IMG/VR virus record: IMGVR_UViG_3300006920_000246
Location: 1 to 24,022 of that record
Direction: 5' to 3' (one strand)
From: a virus
DNA length: 24,022 bases
Numbering within the stretch: the first letter of the stretch is position 1; every line of letters begins with the position of its first letter. Shown one piece after another: positions 5,503 to 12,779 of this stretch. Below the pieces are notes generated by a model. It was not told where the DNA came from. It did not search any database and saw nothing but the letters and a program-made list of their open reading frames with translations. A program made the translations under genes and the position numbers.

Positions 5503-7041
5503 ATGGATAATATGAATAAAGGTGGTGCTAAGAAAAGATATGACAAACTTGTAACAAAGAGAGTTAATTATCTTACTAGAGCAGAAGATGCTTCTAGATT
5601 AACAGTACCTCAATTATACACTGGAACGTATGATGGTAGTAATGATGGTAACTCTTATGGGACACCATATCAATCATTAGGTGCACGAGGTGTAAACAAT
5701 TTAGCAAACAAGATTATATTAACTTTATTCCCCCCTGCTACAGCTTTCTTTAAAATGGGTATTAGTCCAATTACATTGAAACAGTTAGGTAAAGGTGAAG
5801 GTGAAATACAACAAGCTTTGCAAGTATTAGAAAAAAGTATTGTAAATGAAATGGAAATATCTCAACTAAGGTCAACACTTGTTGATTCGCTTAAACAAGC
5901 TATAGTTGGTGGCTCATTAGTTTTACATATACCAGAGGAAGATAATCCTAAAGTTTTTAGTTTAGATAGCTTTGGTATTAAAAGAAGTAAATCCAAAAGA
6001 GTTCTAGAATTAATCATTAAAGAATCAATGATGTATTCTGAATTAGATAAGGATTCACAAAAACAACTTATTGAGTCAAATAGACTTAAGGAAGAACATA
6101 AAGATGGTAAAGAACCTTTATGTGTATATACTGTTATAGAAAGACAAGATGATGGAATGTATAAAGTACATCAAGATATCTATGATTTAGTAATGCAAGG
6201 TACTGAAGGTATTTATAAAGAAAAAGAATTACCTTATATATTTGTACCTTTTGTAGATCGTGGTGAAAGTTATGGTAGATCATATTGTGAAGATTTCATA
6301 GGTGATTTAAATTCATATGAAGGTCTTAGACAATCAGTATTAGAAGCAGCAGCAGAGTCAGCAAGACTTATTTATTTAGTTAAACCTAATGCTACTTTAA
6401 CAGTTAAAAAGTTACAGTCAGCTAGAAGTGGTGATGTACTCGTAGGTAATCCAGATGATGTTGGTGTATTACAAGCTGATAAAAGATTAGATTTACAAAT
6501 TGCTCAGACTGAAATGGAGATACTAAGGAGAGATCTAGGTACTTTATTTCTATTAGATAGTTCAGTTACTAGAAATGCAGAAAGAGTTACAGCAGAAGAA
6601 ATTAGGAGAGTATCACAGGAACTAGAAGTTTCACTTGGTGGTATCTACTCAACACTTGCTAATGTACTTCAAGAACCTTTAGTTAATCTATACTTAAGTA
6701 GATTAAGAAAGAAAGGTAAAATTAATGACGCATTGAAAGATATGATTGAATTAGAGGTTACAACAGGTTCAGCAGCTTTAGGTAGAGGTACAGAATTTAA
6801 TTCTATTACAGCTTTCCTACAGACTACACAAGCTATACTTGGTGATCAATTTGCTACATATGTTAAAATGCCTGAGCTTATTGCACGAGTTGCAAATAGT
6901 TTAGATATTGGAACATCTGAGTTAATTAAAACAGAAGAAGAGATTCAAGGTGAGCAACAAGCGGCACAAGAAGCTCAAATGGCACAACAAGCAATTTCTC
7001 CTGCAATTAATGCAGCAGCTAAACAAGGACAAGAAGAATGA
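5503..7041 (+). CDS. Portal (head-to-tail connector) protein, T7 gp8-like
   Basis: Forms the dodecameric ring through which DNA is packaged and ejected. Length 512 aa against 536 in T7. Clear family segments are S-L-G-A-R-G-V-N-N-L-A-N-K (58-70; T7 has V-G-A-R-G-L-N-N-L-A-S-K), G-E-S-Y-G-R-S-Y near 253, and N-A-E-R-V-T-A-E-E-I-R-R near 358-369 followed by E-L-E-V-S-L-G-G-I-Y. The C-terminal tail is Gln/Ala-rich, as in T7. The ATG immediately follows the gp7.3-like stop and has only a weak upstream AGGA, so expression probably relies on translational coupling. Its stop overlaps the scaffold ATG (ATGA, 7038-7041). Confidence 0.96.
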   Translation: MDNMNKGGAKKRYDKLVTKRVNYLTRAEDASRLTVPQLYTGTYDGSNDGNSYGTPYQSLGARGVNNLANKIILTLFPPATAFFKMGISPITLKQLGKGEGEIQQALQVLEKSIVNEMEISQLRSTLVDSLKQAIVGGSLVLHIPEEDNPKVFSLDSFGIKRSKSKRVLELIIKESMMYSELDKDSQKQLIESNRLKEEHKDGKEPLCVYTVIERQDDGMYKVHQDIYDLVMQGTEGIYKEKELPYIFVPFVDRGESYGRSYCEDFIGDLNSYEGLRQSVLEAAAESARLIYLVKPNATLTVKKLQSARSGDVLVGNPDDVGVLQADKRLDLQIAQTEMEILRRDLGTLFLLDSSVTRNAERVTAEEIRRVSQELEVSLGGIYSTLANVLQEPLVNLYLSRLRKKGKINDALKDMIELEVTTGSAALGRGTEFNSITAFLQTTQAILGDQFATYVKMPELIARVANSLDIGTSELIKTEEEIQGEQQAAQEAQMAQQAISPAINAAAKQGQEE

Positions 7042-7730
7042 GTGAATTACAAACAGAACAAAATAATGAAGCAGTAGCAGAATCAACAGACCAATCAGCA
7101 GAACAAATCTCAGAAGAAACTCAGCAAGCCTCCACAGGTGAGCAAGTAGATACTTCACACGAGATAAAAACTAATGGTAGTGAAGTTGGTTTATCGAAGA
7201 AACAGGAAGAAGAGAGTAGTGAACCTTCCCCTTATTCTTCAGACAACATTAATGGTTTAATAGAAGCAGCACTTAATGGTGAATTAACAGATGAACAAAG
7301 AGCATCAATAGACGAAGATGGTCTAGGACAGCACTTTGACATGATAGTTAATGGTCATAAAGCTGAGATTGCAAAGAATGACGCAGAGATAGTAGGAGTA
7401 GCAGGTGGTCAAGAAGCATATACTGAGTTACAAGAATGGGCAGTATCCAATCTTGATGATTCAGAAATTGATGCTTTCAACCGTGCTGTACTTGAAACTG
7501 GTGACATTGGTATTGCAAAATTAGCTGTAGAAGGTCTGCAAGCTAGGTACCAAAGAGCTAATGGACAAGCCCCAAATAAAATTATTGAGGCAGGTGGTAC
7601 TAGCAATGAAAGTAATCGTCCATATAATAATGTGAATGATTACATAAACGAAACAATGTCTATGAAATATAGACAAGATCCTGAGTACGCAGCACAAGTT
7701 GAGGCGAAGAGAAATCTATCAGGATTCTAA
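7038..7730 (+). CDS. Capsid assembly scaffolding protein, T7 gp9-like
   Basis: Guides procapsid assembly and leaves before maturation. 230 aa, shorter than T7 gp9 (307 aa). The N-terminal 70 residues are acidic, Gln/Ser/Glu-rich and probably disordered. The conserved core begins at N-I-N-G-L-I-E-A-A-L and includes G-G-Q-E-A-Y-T-E-L-Q-E-W-A, D-D-S-E-I-D-A-F-N-R-A-V and A-K-L-A-V-E-G-L-Q-A-R-Y, the pattern of the podovirus scaffold family. The C-terminus is basic and aromatic (M-K-Y-R-Q-D-P), as expected for a capsid-binding end. The start overlaps the portal stop, and the gene lies directly before the capsid gene. Confidence 0.9.
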   Translation: MSELQTEQNNEAVAESTDQSAEQISEETQQASTGEQVDTSHEIKTNGSEVGLSKKQEEESSEPSPYSSDNINGLIEAALNGELTDEQRASIDEDGLGQHFDMIVNGHKAEIAKNDAEIVGVAGGQEAYTELQEWAVSNLDDSEIDAFNRAVLETGDIGIAKLAVEGLQARYQRANGQAPNKIIEAGGTSNESNRPYNNVNDYINETMSMKYRQDPEYAAQVEAKRNLSGF

Positions 7731-7731
7731 C

Positions 7732-7739
7732 AAGGAGGT
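7732..7739 (+). promoter_or_regulatory. Extended Shine-Dalgarno of the capsid gene
   Basis: AAGGAGGT is fully complementary to the 16S rRNA 3' end and lies 5 bases before the capsid ATG (7745). It is among the strongest SD sites in the window, fitting the need for hundreds of capsid copies per particle. Confidence 0.85.
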
Positions 7740-7744
7740 AAACA

Positions 7745-8704
7745 ATGGCATATAGTTCACAAGGGGTAAACAACGGAGCTGCACTAAACGGTACAGTAGA
7801 CAGAGAATTATTTCAAGTTAAAGCAGCAACAGATGTTTTAAAGTATTTTAAAGTAACAAACGTAGCACGTCAATTAATTACTAATGAGTCAATTGATAGT
7901 GGTAAATCAAAATCATTTCCAGTTGTAGGTAATGCTACAGCATCTTCAAGAGACGAAGAGACTTTAGCAGAGCTTTCACTTCAAAGTGTTAAAGCTACTG
8001 AAAGAGTAATCGCTATTGACGACTTAACAGTTGCTCATAGTTGGATTTCAGATCTTGATAATGCAATGGTACACTACAATGCAAGTGCTGCACATATTGA
8101 GTCTATCGGTAGAGCTTTAGCTAAAGCTGTAGATATTGCAATTATTGCTAAAGTAATTGAAGCAGGTCGTATCGTTGATGCTACTGCAGCAGCTACAGCA
8201 GGTCTTAAAGTATTTGCTGACGATGTATTTTCAAGCATTGTTCAAACTCAACAAGACTTTGATACTGCAATGACAGGTTCAGAAGTCCAAGCAATGATGG
8301 CTTCAGCTATGACTGAATTTAGAGACAAAGATTGTGTTGGTGATCCAGTATACTTACTTAGACCTCAACCATACTTCGCACTACTTAACAACGCTGCTCA
8401 AACAGGGTTAACTTGGGTAAATGATGAGTATGCACAGTCAGGTAAAGTACCGATGGTATTAGGATCTAAAGTTATGTATTCACCTAACTTTCCTGCTATT
8501 TCATCAACTACTGGTGATGAGAATGCAGTTGGTGTTCTTTTCTCTAAAGAGTGTGTAGGGATCTTAGAGTTACTTTCTGTATCTATTAAGACTGACTATA
8601 TCCCGACTAGATTAGCTGACCTTATGGTTGGTAAACTAGCTGTTGGTTATGGTATTCTTAATCATGGTTCAGCAATTACTTTTGGATTTGAAGAACAAGC
8701 ATAG
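7745..8704 (+). CDS. Major capsid protein, T7 gp10-like
   Basis: Forms the icosahedral shell (HK97 fold). 319 aa compared with 345 for T7 gp10A. The call rests on location between scaffold and terminator/tail-tube genes, on length, and on recognisable family stretches: F-Q-V-K-A-A-T-D-V-L near residue 23, then S-K-S-F-P-V-V-G-N-A-T-A, I-A-I-D-D-L-T-V-A-H-S, and the late Y-I-P-T-R-L-A-D-L-M-V-G-K-L-A-V-G-Y-G. These resemble the T7 pattern of a central insert followed by a basic C-terminal strand. Unlike T7, no 10B-type -1 frameshift extension is possible, because stops follow soon after and the terminator begins within 40 bases. Confidence 0.95.
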   Translation: MAYSSQGVNNGAALNGTVDRELFQVKAATDVLKYFKVTNVARQLITNESIDSGKSKSFPVVGNATASSRDEETLAELSLQSVKATERVIAIDDLTVAHSWISDLDNAMVHYNASAAHIESIGRALAKAVDIAIIAKVIEAGRIVDATAAATAGLKVFADDVFSSIVQTQQDFDTAMTGSEVQAMMASAMTEFRDKDCVGDPVYLLRPQPYFALLNNAAQTGLTWVNDEYAQSGKVPMVLGSKVMYSPNFPAISSTTGDENAVGVLFSKECVGILELLSVSIKTDYIPTRLADLMVGKLAVGYGILNHGSAITFGFEEQA

Positions 8705-8707
8705 AAA

Positions 8708-8733
8708 TAATTAACTCCTATGAGGGTTGATTA
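8708..8733 (+). promoter_or_regulatory. Hairpin directly after capsid stop (possible RNA processing or stabilising stem)
   Basis: TAATTAACTC (8708-8717) pairs with GGGTTGATTA (8724-8733), ten pairs including two G-T, around CTATGA. It has no T-tract, so it is not a terminator on its own. It starts 3 bases after the capsid stop and precedes the real terminator by 8 bases. A role as RNase III site or 3' end protection of the capsid message is inference. Confidence 0.5.
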
Positions 8734-8741
8734 ATAATATT

Positions 8742-8770
8742 GGGGAGGCTTAATTGCTTCCCCTTTTTTT
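8742..8770 (+). terminator. Intrinsic terminator after the capsid gene (T7 T-phi position)
   Basis: GGGGAGGC (8742-8749) pairs with GCTTCCCC (8756-8763), eight pairs with one G-T, around a TTAATT loop. Seven T residues (8764-8770) follow immediately. This is a classic rho-independent signal. Its location between capsid and gp11 genes is that of the T7 T-phi terminator, which reduces but does not abolish transcription into the tail genes. Confidence 0.93.
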
Positions 8771-8795
8771 GATAACTAAAATAAGGAGATAAATT

Positions 8796-9368
8796 ATGGG
8801 AATGTTAACAGAATTAGAAGCAATAAATCAGATACTTAGTGTTACAGGTGATTCACCAGTAGCAAGTGTAAATAGTACATATTCACAAGCTGTTGTAGCT
8901 AGAAGAATACTATTAGAAATTTCAAAAGAAAAACAAGCTAAAGGTTATTGGTTCAATGAGTTAGATGAGCAATTAATAATTAGAGATAGTGATGGTTTTA
9001 TAAACCTACCATCAGATACAATAAGATGTGATATACCTAGAGACTCAGGATATTACATACAAAGAGGTTTAAGAGTTTTCGATAAACTAGCTAATACATA
9101 TGTAATTCAAGAAGATTTATATGTAAATCTAGTTGCAGAGTTACCTTGGGCGCTATTACCACAATCATTTAGACAAGTAGTAGTATCATATGCAAGTTTA
9201 AGATATAATGCTGAATACTTTGGTTCTCCAGAGTTAAATCAGTCTATACAAAATGATGTTTTAAGGAAAGACTTAGCATTGACAACAGAAGACATTGATA
9301 ATAGAGATTTAAATATGCTTAATAATACTAGATCTAGTAATATAGCATTTAAAAATAGAAGGAGGTAA
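8796..9368 (+). CDS. Tail tubular protein A, T7 gp11-like
   Basis: Forms the gatekeeper ring joining portal to nozzle. 190 aa (T7 196 aa). The N-terminal helix pattern matches T7 closely: E-L-E-A-I-N-Q-I-L-S-V-T-G-D-S-P-V then A-R-R-I-L-L-E-I and a K-G-Y-W-F-N element (T7: A-V-N-D-I-L, A-R-R-I-L-N-K-I, R-G-W-T-F-N). Later L-P-Q-S-F-R-Q-V-V-V-S-Y-A-S and N-A-E-Y-F-G-S-P-E correspond to the T7 fitting helix and N-R-F-F-G-A-P-E. AAGGAG lies 8 bases before the ATG. The last codons (AGA-AGG-AGG-TAA) double as SD for gp12. Confidence 0.95.
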   Translation: MGMLTELEAINQILSVTGDSPVASVNSTYSQAVVARRILLEISKEKQAKGYWFNELDEQLIIRDSDGFINLPSDTIRCDIPRDSGYYIQRGLRVFDKLANTYVIQEDLYVNLVAELPWALLPQSFRQVVVSYASLRYNAEYFGSPELNQSIQNDVLRKDLALTTEDIDNRDLNMLNNTRSSNIAFKNRRR

Positions 9369-9370
9369 GT

Positions 9371-11704
9371 ATGAGCTTAATCAGTCGAGTTATAAAAAGC
9401 CTCATAAATGGTATATCTGAGCAAGCACCTAGTGTTCGATTAGATAACCAAGTAGAGGATCAAGAAAACATGATCCCTGATATATCTGGCATACTAACTA
9501 GAAGAAGTCCAGTTACGTTAGATAATATAATTACACAGGATGGTTCTAGGGTTTATGCTGATGAACACGCAATGTTTACACTGACTATAGATGGCGAATT
9601 AGTGTCACTAGGTGTTAAACCAGATGGTACAGTTTATAGATTTGATGAGAATTTTGCAGATACTACAACTATTACTCAAGCAGCTAGTGTTAAAACTTAT
9701 TTGACACATACTGATAAGAAAGATATTGCTGTAGTAGAGACTAGTGATAAATTATTTATACTAAATAGAGGTATTCCAGTAGCTTTAAATACTTCACCAA
9801 CATTACCAGATGTACCATCTGCAACAGTTTATAGGCGAGGGTTAATATGGGTTACAGCAGCGTTTCTAGATGCTACGTATACAATAACACATATAGCACA
9901 TGATGGTACTAGTACATTAGTAGGTTCACATAAGGCGGTAGCTACGGATACACCAAAGTCTATTGTAACTAAACTTATATCATCAGCAGCTACTAATATG
10001 ACAGCAGCTATACCTTTAACTAAGACTTTTCATCAAGAGAATAATACAGTTATTGTTAGGAACTTAGGTTTAGATTACTTTGAAGTTGAATGTGACTTTG
10101 GTAATCATATAAAGACTATTATGGAAGCTCAGCCAGAGAATACAAAAACATTGGTTGATCCTGCAATACTACCTCCTAAGGTAGCAGTAGGTGTTTCAGA
10201 TACACTAACACCAGTTGGTACATCTAATTTTCTAGTTAGAGTTAACCCTAGTGTTAATGAAGAATTAAATACATATTATCTTAAATACTCTATTGAATTT
10301 GATGCATGGGTTGAAGAGAATAATATATACATTGATTCTATTAATAATGAGACTATGCCTTGTAGTATAATAAAAGATACTGTAACAACTATTACTGTAG
10401 CTCATTCAGATTTCTTAGTACCCCAAGCAGGTGATAACTTAAGTAATCCTGCACCCACTGTAGTTGGTAGTAAAATTAAAGATATGATAGTATTTAATTC
10501 ACGTCTAGGATTTGCTACAGAAAGTACTTTAGTATTTAGTGTAATTGATGATTTCTTAAATCTGTATAGAACAACAACATCTTCATTTTTAATAAGTGAT
10601 GCAGTTGATTTAGAATTAGATTCAAGTAAACTAGGATATAGAACAATTGATAACGTATTCAGTATGGATAATAATATAATTGTCAACACTGGCTTGACAC
10701 AGAGTATGCTTGCATTACCACAGAATTTAGATATATCTAGAGCTATATTTGCTCAGGTATCATCATTTGATTTAGGTAGCAATGTACCAGTACCAATTAG
10801 ACGTTCAATGTATTTTCCTATTAAGTCAGGTAGTTTTTCAACAATTAAAGCTTTTGCTCCTGATACAGAAACAGGTGTAGGTTTTACGGATAATTCTGTG
10901 ACTAAACATTGTGAGAAATTAATAAGAGGTACTGTAGTTCAGAGTATATTCTCAAATGATATATATCTAGTTAGAACAACTGATAACCCTAAAGTATTAT
11001 ATGTACAAAATACATATGTTGCAGAGGGTACTGTATTACAAAATGCTTGGCACAAGTGGACATTTAAATATGATATTAAATATATTTATTCCACTGGTGA
11101 TGATCTTAAAATGGTATTTGAAGATACAGATAATACTCAGACTATATATGGTTCTTTAGAGCTTAATCCTGCAGAGATTACAGAAGATACTGATGCACAG
11201 ATTGGTTACATACCATACTTAGATTATCAAACTACAAACCCTACTCTAGCGTTACTTTTATCTAATACAATTTCAGTAGATTTAGCATTAGGTAAACTAG
11301 TACCAGTAGGTTCGGCTAATAGTACACAGGGTAATAATTTTGTGTCTAGAGTAGTACTAAGTGAGATAATACCTAAGACGCAAGGTTCTGATGGTAGTAT
11401 GACTAAGTTGGGATATGCTTTGTTGATGTTAAGGAGGATGGCTGTGACATTAGGCTATTCAGGTAGATTTAAGATTAATATTACAAAGACAAAACGAGTT
11501 GTATATAATCATACATTTATACCAGAACTATTAGGAAATATAATAATTGGTAGAGAACCAGTTAATGTTAGAGCAGCTAAATTTCCTATTAATGGTAGAT
11601 CGCAAGATGTTACTATTGAGATATCAACAGAAAATACATTTACACCATTACAGATAATTAGTCTAGAATGGCAAGGACAATTAATAACACAAGGTGGGAG
11701 GTAA
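9371..11704 (+). CDS. Tail tubular protein B (nozzle), T7 gp12-like
   Basis: Builds the tail nozzle below the gp11 ring. 777 aa (T7 794 aa). The start I-K-S-L-I-N-G-I-S-E-Q-A-P followed by R-L-D-N-Q-V-E-D-Q-E-N and G-I-L-T-R-R-S-P matches the T7 opening (I-K-N-L-K-G-G-I-S-Q-Q-P, then G-L-Q-K-R-P-P). The body is beta-rich, with the late T-V-E-I-S and L-E-W-Q-G-Q-L style strands of this family. AAGGAGGT, embedded in the end of gp11, lies 4 bases before the ATG. The stop is followed by a C-rich 27-base gap. Confidence 0.95.
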   Translation: MSLISRVIKSLINGISEQAPSVRLDNQVEDQENMIPDISGILTRRSPVTLDNIITQDGSRVYADEHAMFTLTIDGELVSLGVKPDGTVYRFDENFADTTTITQAASVKTYLTHTDKKDIAVVETSDKLFILNRGIPVALNTSPTLPDVPSATVYRRGLIWVTAAFLDATYTITHIAHDGTSTLVGSHKAVATDTPKSIVTKLISSAATNMTAAIPLTKTFHQENNTVIVRNLGLDYFEVECDFGNHIKTIMEAQPENTKTLVDPAILPPKVAVGVSDTLTPVGTSNFLVRVNPSVNEELNTYYLKYSIEFDAWVEENNIYIDSINNETMPCSIIKDTVTTITVAHSDFLVPQAGDNLSNPAPTVVGSKIKDMIVFNSRLGFATESTLVFSVIDDFLNLYRTTTSSFLISDAVDLELDSSKLGYRTIDNVFSMDNNIIVNTGLTQSMLALPQNLDISRAIFAQVSSFDLGSNVPVPIRRSMYFPIKSGSFSTIKAFAPDTETGVGFTDNSVTKHCEKLIRGTVVQSIFSNDIYLVRTTDNPKVLYVQNTYVAEGTVLQNAWHKWTFKYDIKYIYSTGDDLKMVFEDTDNTQTIYGSLELNPAEITEDTDAQIGYIPYLDYQTTNPTLALLLSNTISVDLALGKLVPVGSANSTQGNNFVSRVVLSEIIPKTQGSDGSMTKLGYALLMLRRMAVTLGYSGRFKINITKTKRVVYNHTFIPELLGNIIIGREPVNVRAAKFPINGRSQDVTIEISTENTFTPLQIISLEWQGQLITQGGR

Positions 11705-11728
11705 TACTCCCCCCTATATTTAGGAGTA
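11705..11728 (+). promoter_or_regulatory. Hairpin covering the ribosome binding site of the 11732 gene
   Basis: TACTCC (11705-11710) is complementary to GGAGTA (11723-11728), with a C- and AT-rich 12-base loop. GGAG in the 3' arm is the SD for the ATG at 11732. When folded, the stem would hide that SD and lower translation of the gp13-slot gene unless ribosomes finishing gp12 (stop 11702-11704) open it. Pairing is seen; regulation is inferred. Confidence 0.4.
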
Positions 11729-11731
11729 ATA

Positions 11732-12232
11732 ATGACTAAAGATGTCACAAAATTAAGCTTACAGAGTATAATTACTGATTTTAGTAAGGATTTAGAGCCA
11801 ACACCAGAATTAAAAGCAGAAAGAAGAGTTATTATATCTGAGTTAGAGCGTAGAATGGGTACTTTAGATAATAAATATGATATGGAAAAGTTTAATGATG
11901 GTAAAATAAAACACCATTATGCCACAGGTGTATATGGTAGGGAATTATTTATACCAGAAGGTCAAGTAATAGTGAGTAAAATACATAGGGGAAAGACATT
12001 CAATATCATTACAGAAGGTATGGTGTCAGTAATATCTGAAATGGGTTTTCATACTTATTCAGCTCCACATGTTTTTGTATCTGATCCATTTACTAAACGA
12101 GTTGTTATATCCCATATGGACAGTATATGGGTTACTGCACATGGTTCAGATAAAACAGATTTACAAGATATAGAAGAAGAGATAATAGCAAAAGATTTTT
12201 CAGAACTTAATAGAATAGAGGAGGAATTATGA
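11732..12232 (+). CDS. gp13-slot protein, probable cupin-like beta-barrel, 166 aa
   Basis: Occupies the place of T7 gene 13 but shows no resemblance to it (138 aa, acetyltransferase-like). Residues 1-55 are charged and helical. Residues about 60-140 read as a run of beta strands typical of a small cupin: H61-H62, Y-G-R-E-L-F-I-P-E-G-Q-V-I-V (68-81), K-I-H-R-G (83-87), F-N-I-I-T-E-G-M-V-S-V (90-100), Y-S-A-P-H-V-F (109-115), and R-V-V-I-S-H-M-D-S-I-W-V-T-A-H (123-137). The order 'P-E-G, H, G, P, H' loosely follows cupin motifs 1 and 2, but the canonical metal ligands are incomplete. The C-terminal 25 residues are acidic. Encoded between nozzle and core proteins, it is likely a virion or assembly component. 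Confidence 0.6.
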   Translation: MTKDVTKLSLQSIITDFSKDLEPTPELKAERRVIISELERRMGTLDNKYDMEKFNDGKIKHHYATGVYGRELFIPEGQVIVSKIHRGKTFNIITEGMVSVISEMGFHTYSAPHVFVSDPFTKRVVISHMDSIWVTAHGSDKTDLQDIEEEIIAKDFSELNRIEEEL

Positions 12233-12768
12233 CATGGGTAGCAGTAGGTTCTGCATCAGCATCAATGTTAATAACTAGTATGCAAGGTGGACAGAATAGC
12301 CTAAATAGAGCAAAACAATTAAAAGCTCAGAACGCAGCAAGAATTAAGCAACTTAACCAACAGTTTGAATTTGATACACAAAATATGTATAATAATAAAC
12401 AAGCAATTGATAGGAATAAATTTAAAAATGATGTCCTAATACAGGAAAATAAATTAGATGCACAAGATGCTTTCTCTCAAGCCTTCGCAGGTTCAGGAGT
12501 TAGAGGTAGATCTGTAGACGCTTTAGAGGCTCAAATTGTTGCTGATGTAGGTAAAGCAATTAATGAGAATGAAGAACAAGCAGGTCAATCTAAGGATAGA
12601 CAATTTTTAGGTATAATGAGACAAAGTCAACAGAATACACAAGCTATAGATAACATGGAAGCGTTTGATTTTGGAGCAGAGAAAGCTGCTAATGACATGG
12701 CTACATGGTCAGCAGGTGTAAATTCATTAGCCTCACAGAGAAACCTCGAAAAGTGGTTTAATAAATAA
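12229..12768 (+). CDS. Internal virion (ejection) protein, T7 gp14-like
   Basis: T7 gp14 leaves the virion first and forms a pore in the host outer membrane. This protein has 179 aa (T7 196). A weakly hydrophobic N-terminus (V-A-V-G-S-A-S-A-S-M-L-I) leads into a long Gln/Asn/Lys-rich helix. Then comes S-Q-A-F-A-G-S-G-V-R-G-R-S-V-D-A near 85-95, comparable to the T7 segment with G-E-S-M-L-E-G-S-S-M-D. More helix follows. Its ATG overlaps the preceding stop (ATGA). The assignment rests on gene order, size and this central motif. Confidence 0.82.
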   Translation: MTWVAVGSASASMLITSMQGGQNSLNRAKQLKAQNAARIKQLNQQFEFDTQNMYNNKQAIDRNKFKNDVLIQENKLDAQDAFSQAFAGSGVRGRSVDALEAQIVADVGKAINENEEQAGQSKDRQFLGIMRQSQQNTQAIDNMEAFDFGAEKAANDMATWSAGVNSLASQRNLEKWFNK

Positions 12769-12779
12769 AGGAGGGAATT

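Noticed and set aside
8650-8740. T7 10A/10B-type frameshift at the end of the capsid gene
   Set aside because: No slippery heptamer is seen near the stop; other frames close soon after, and a hairpin and terminator follow directly.
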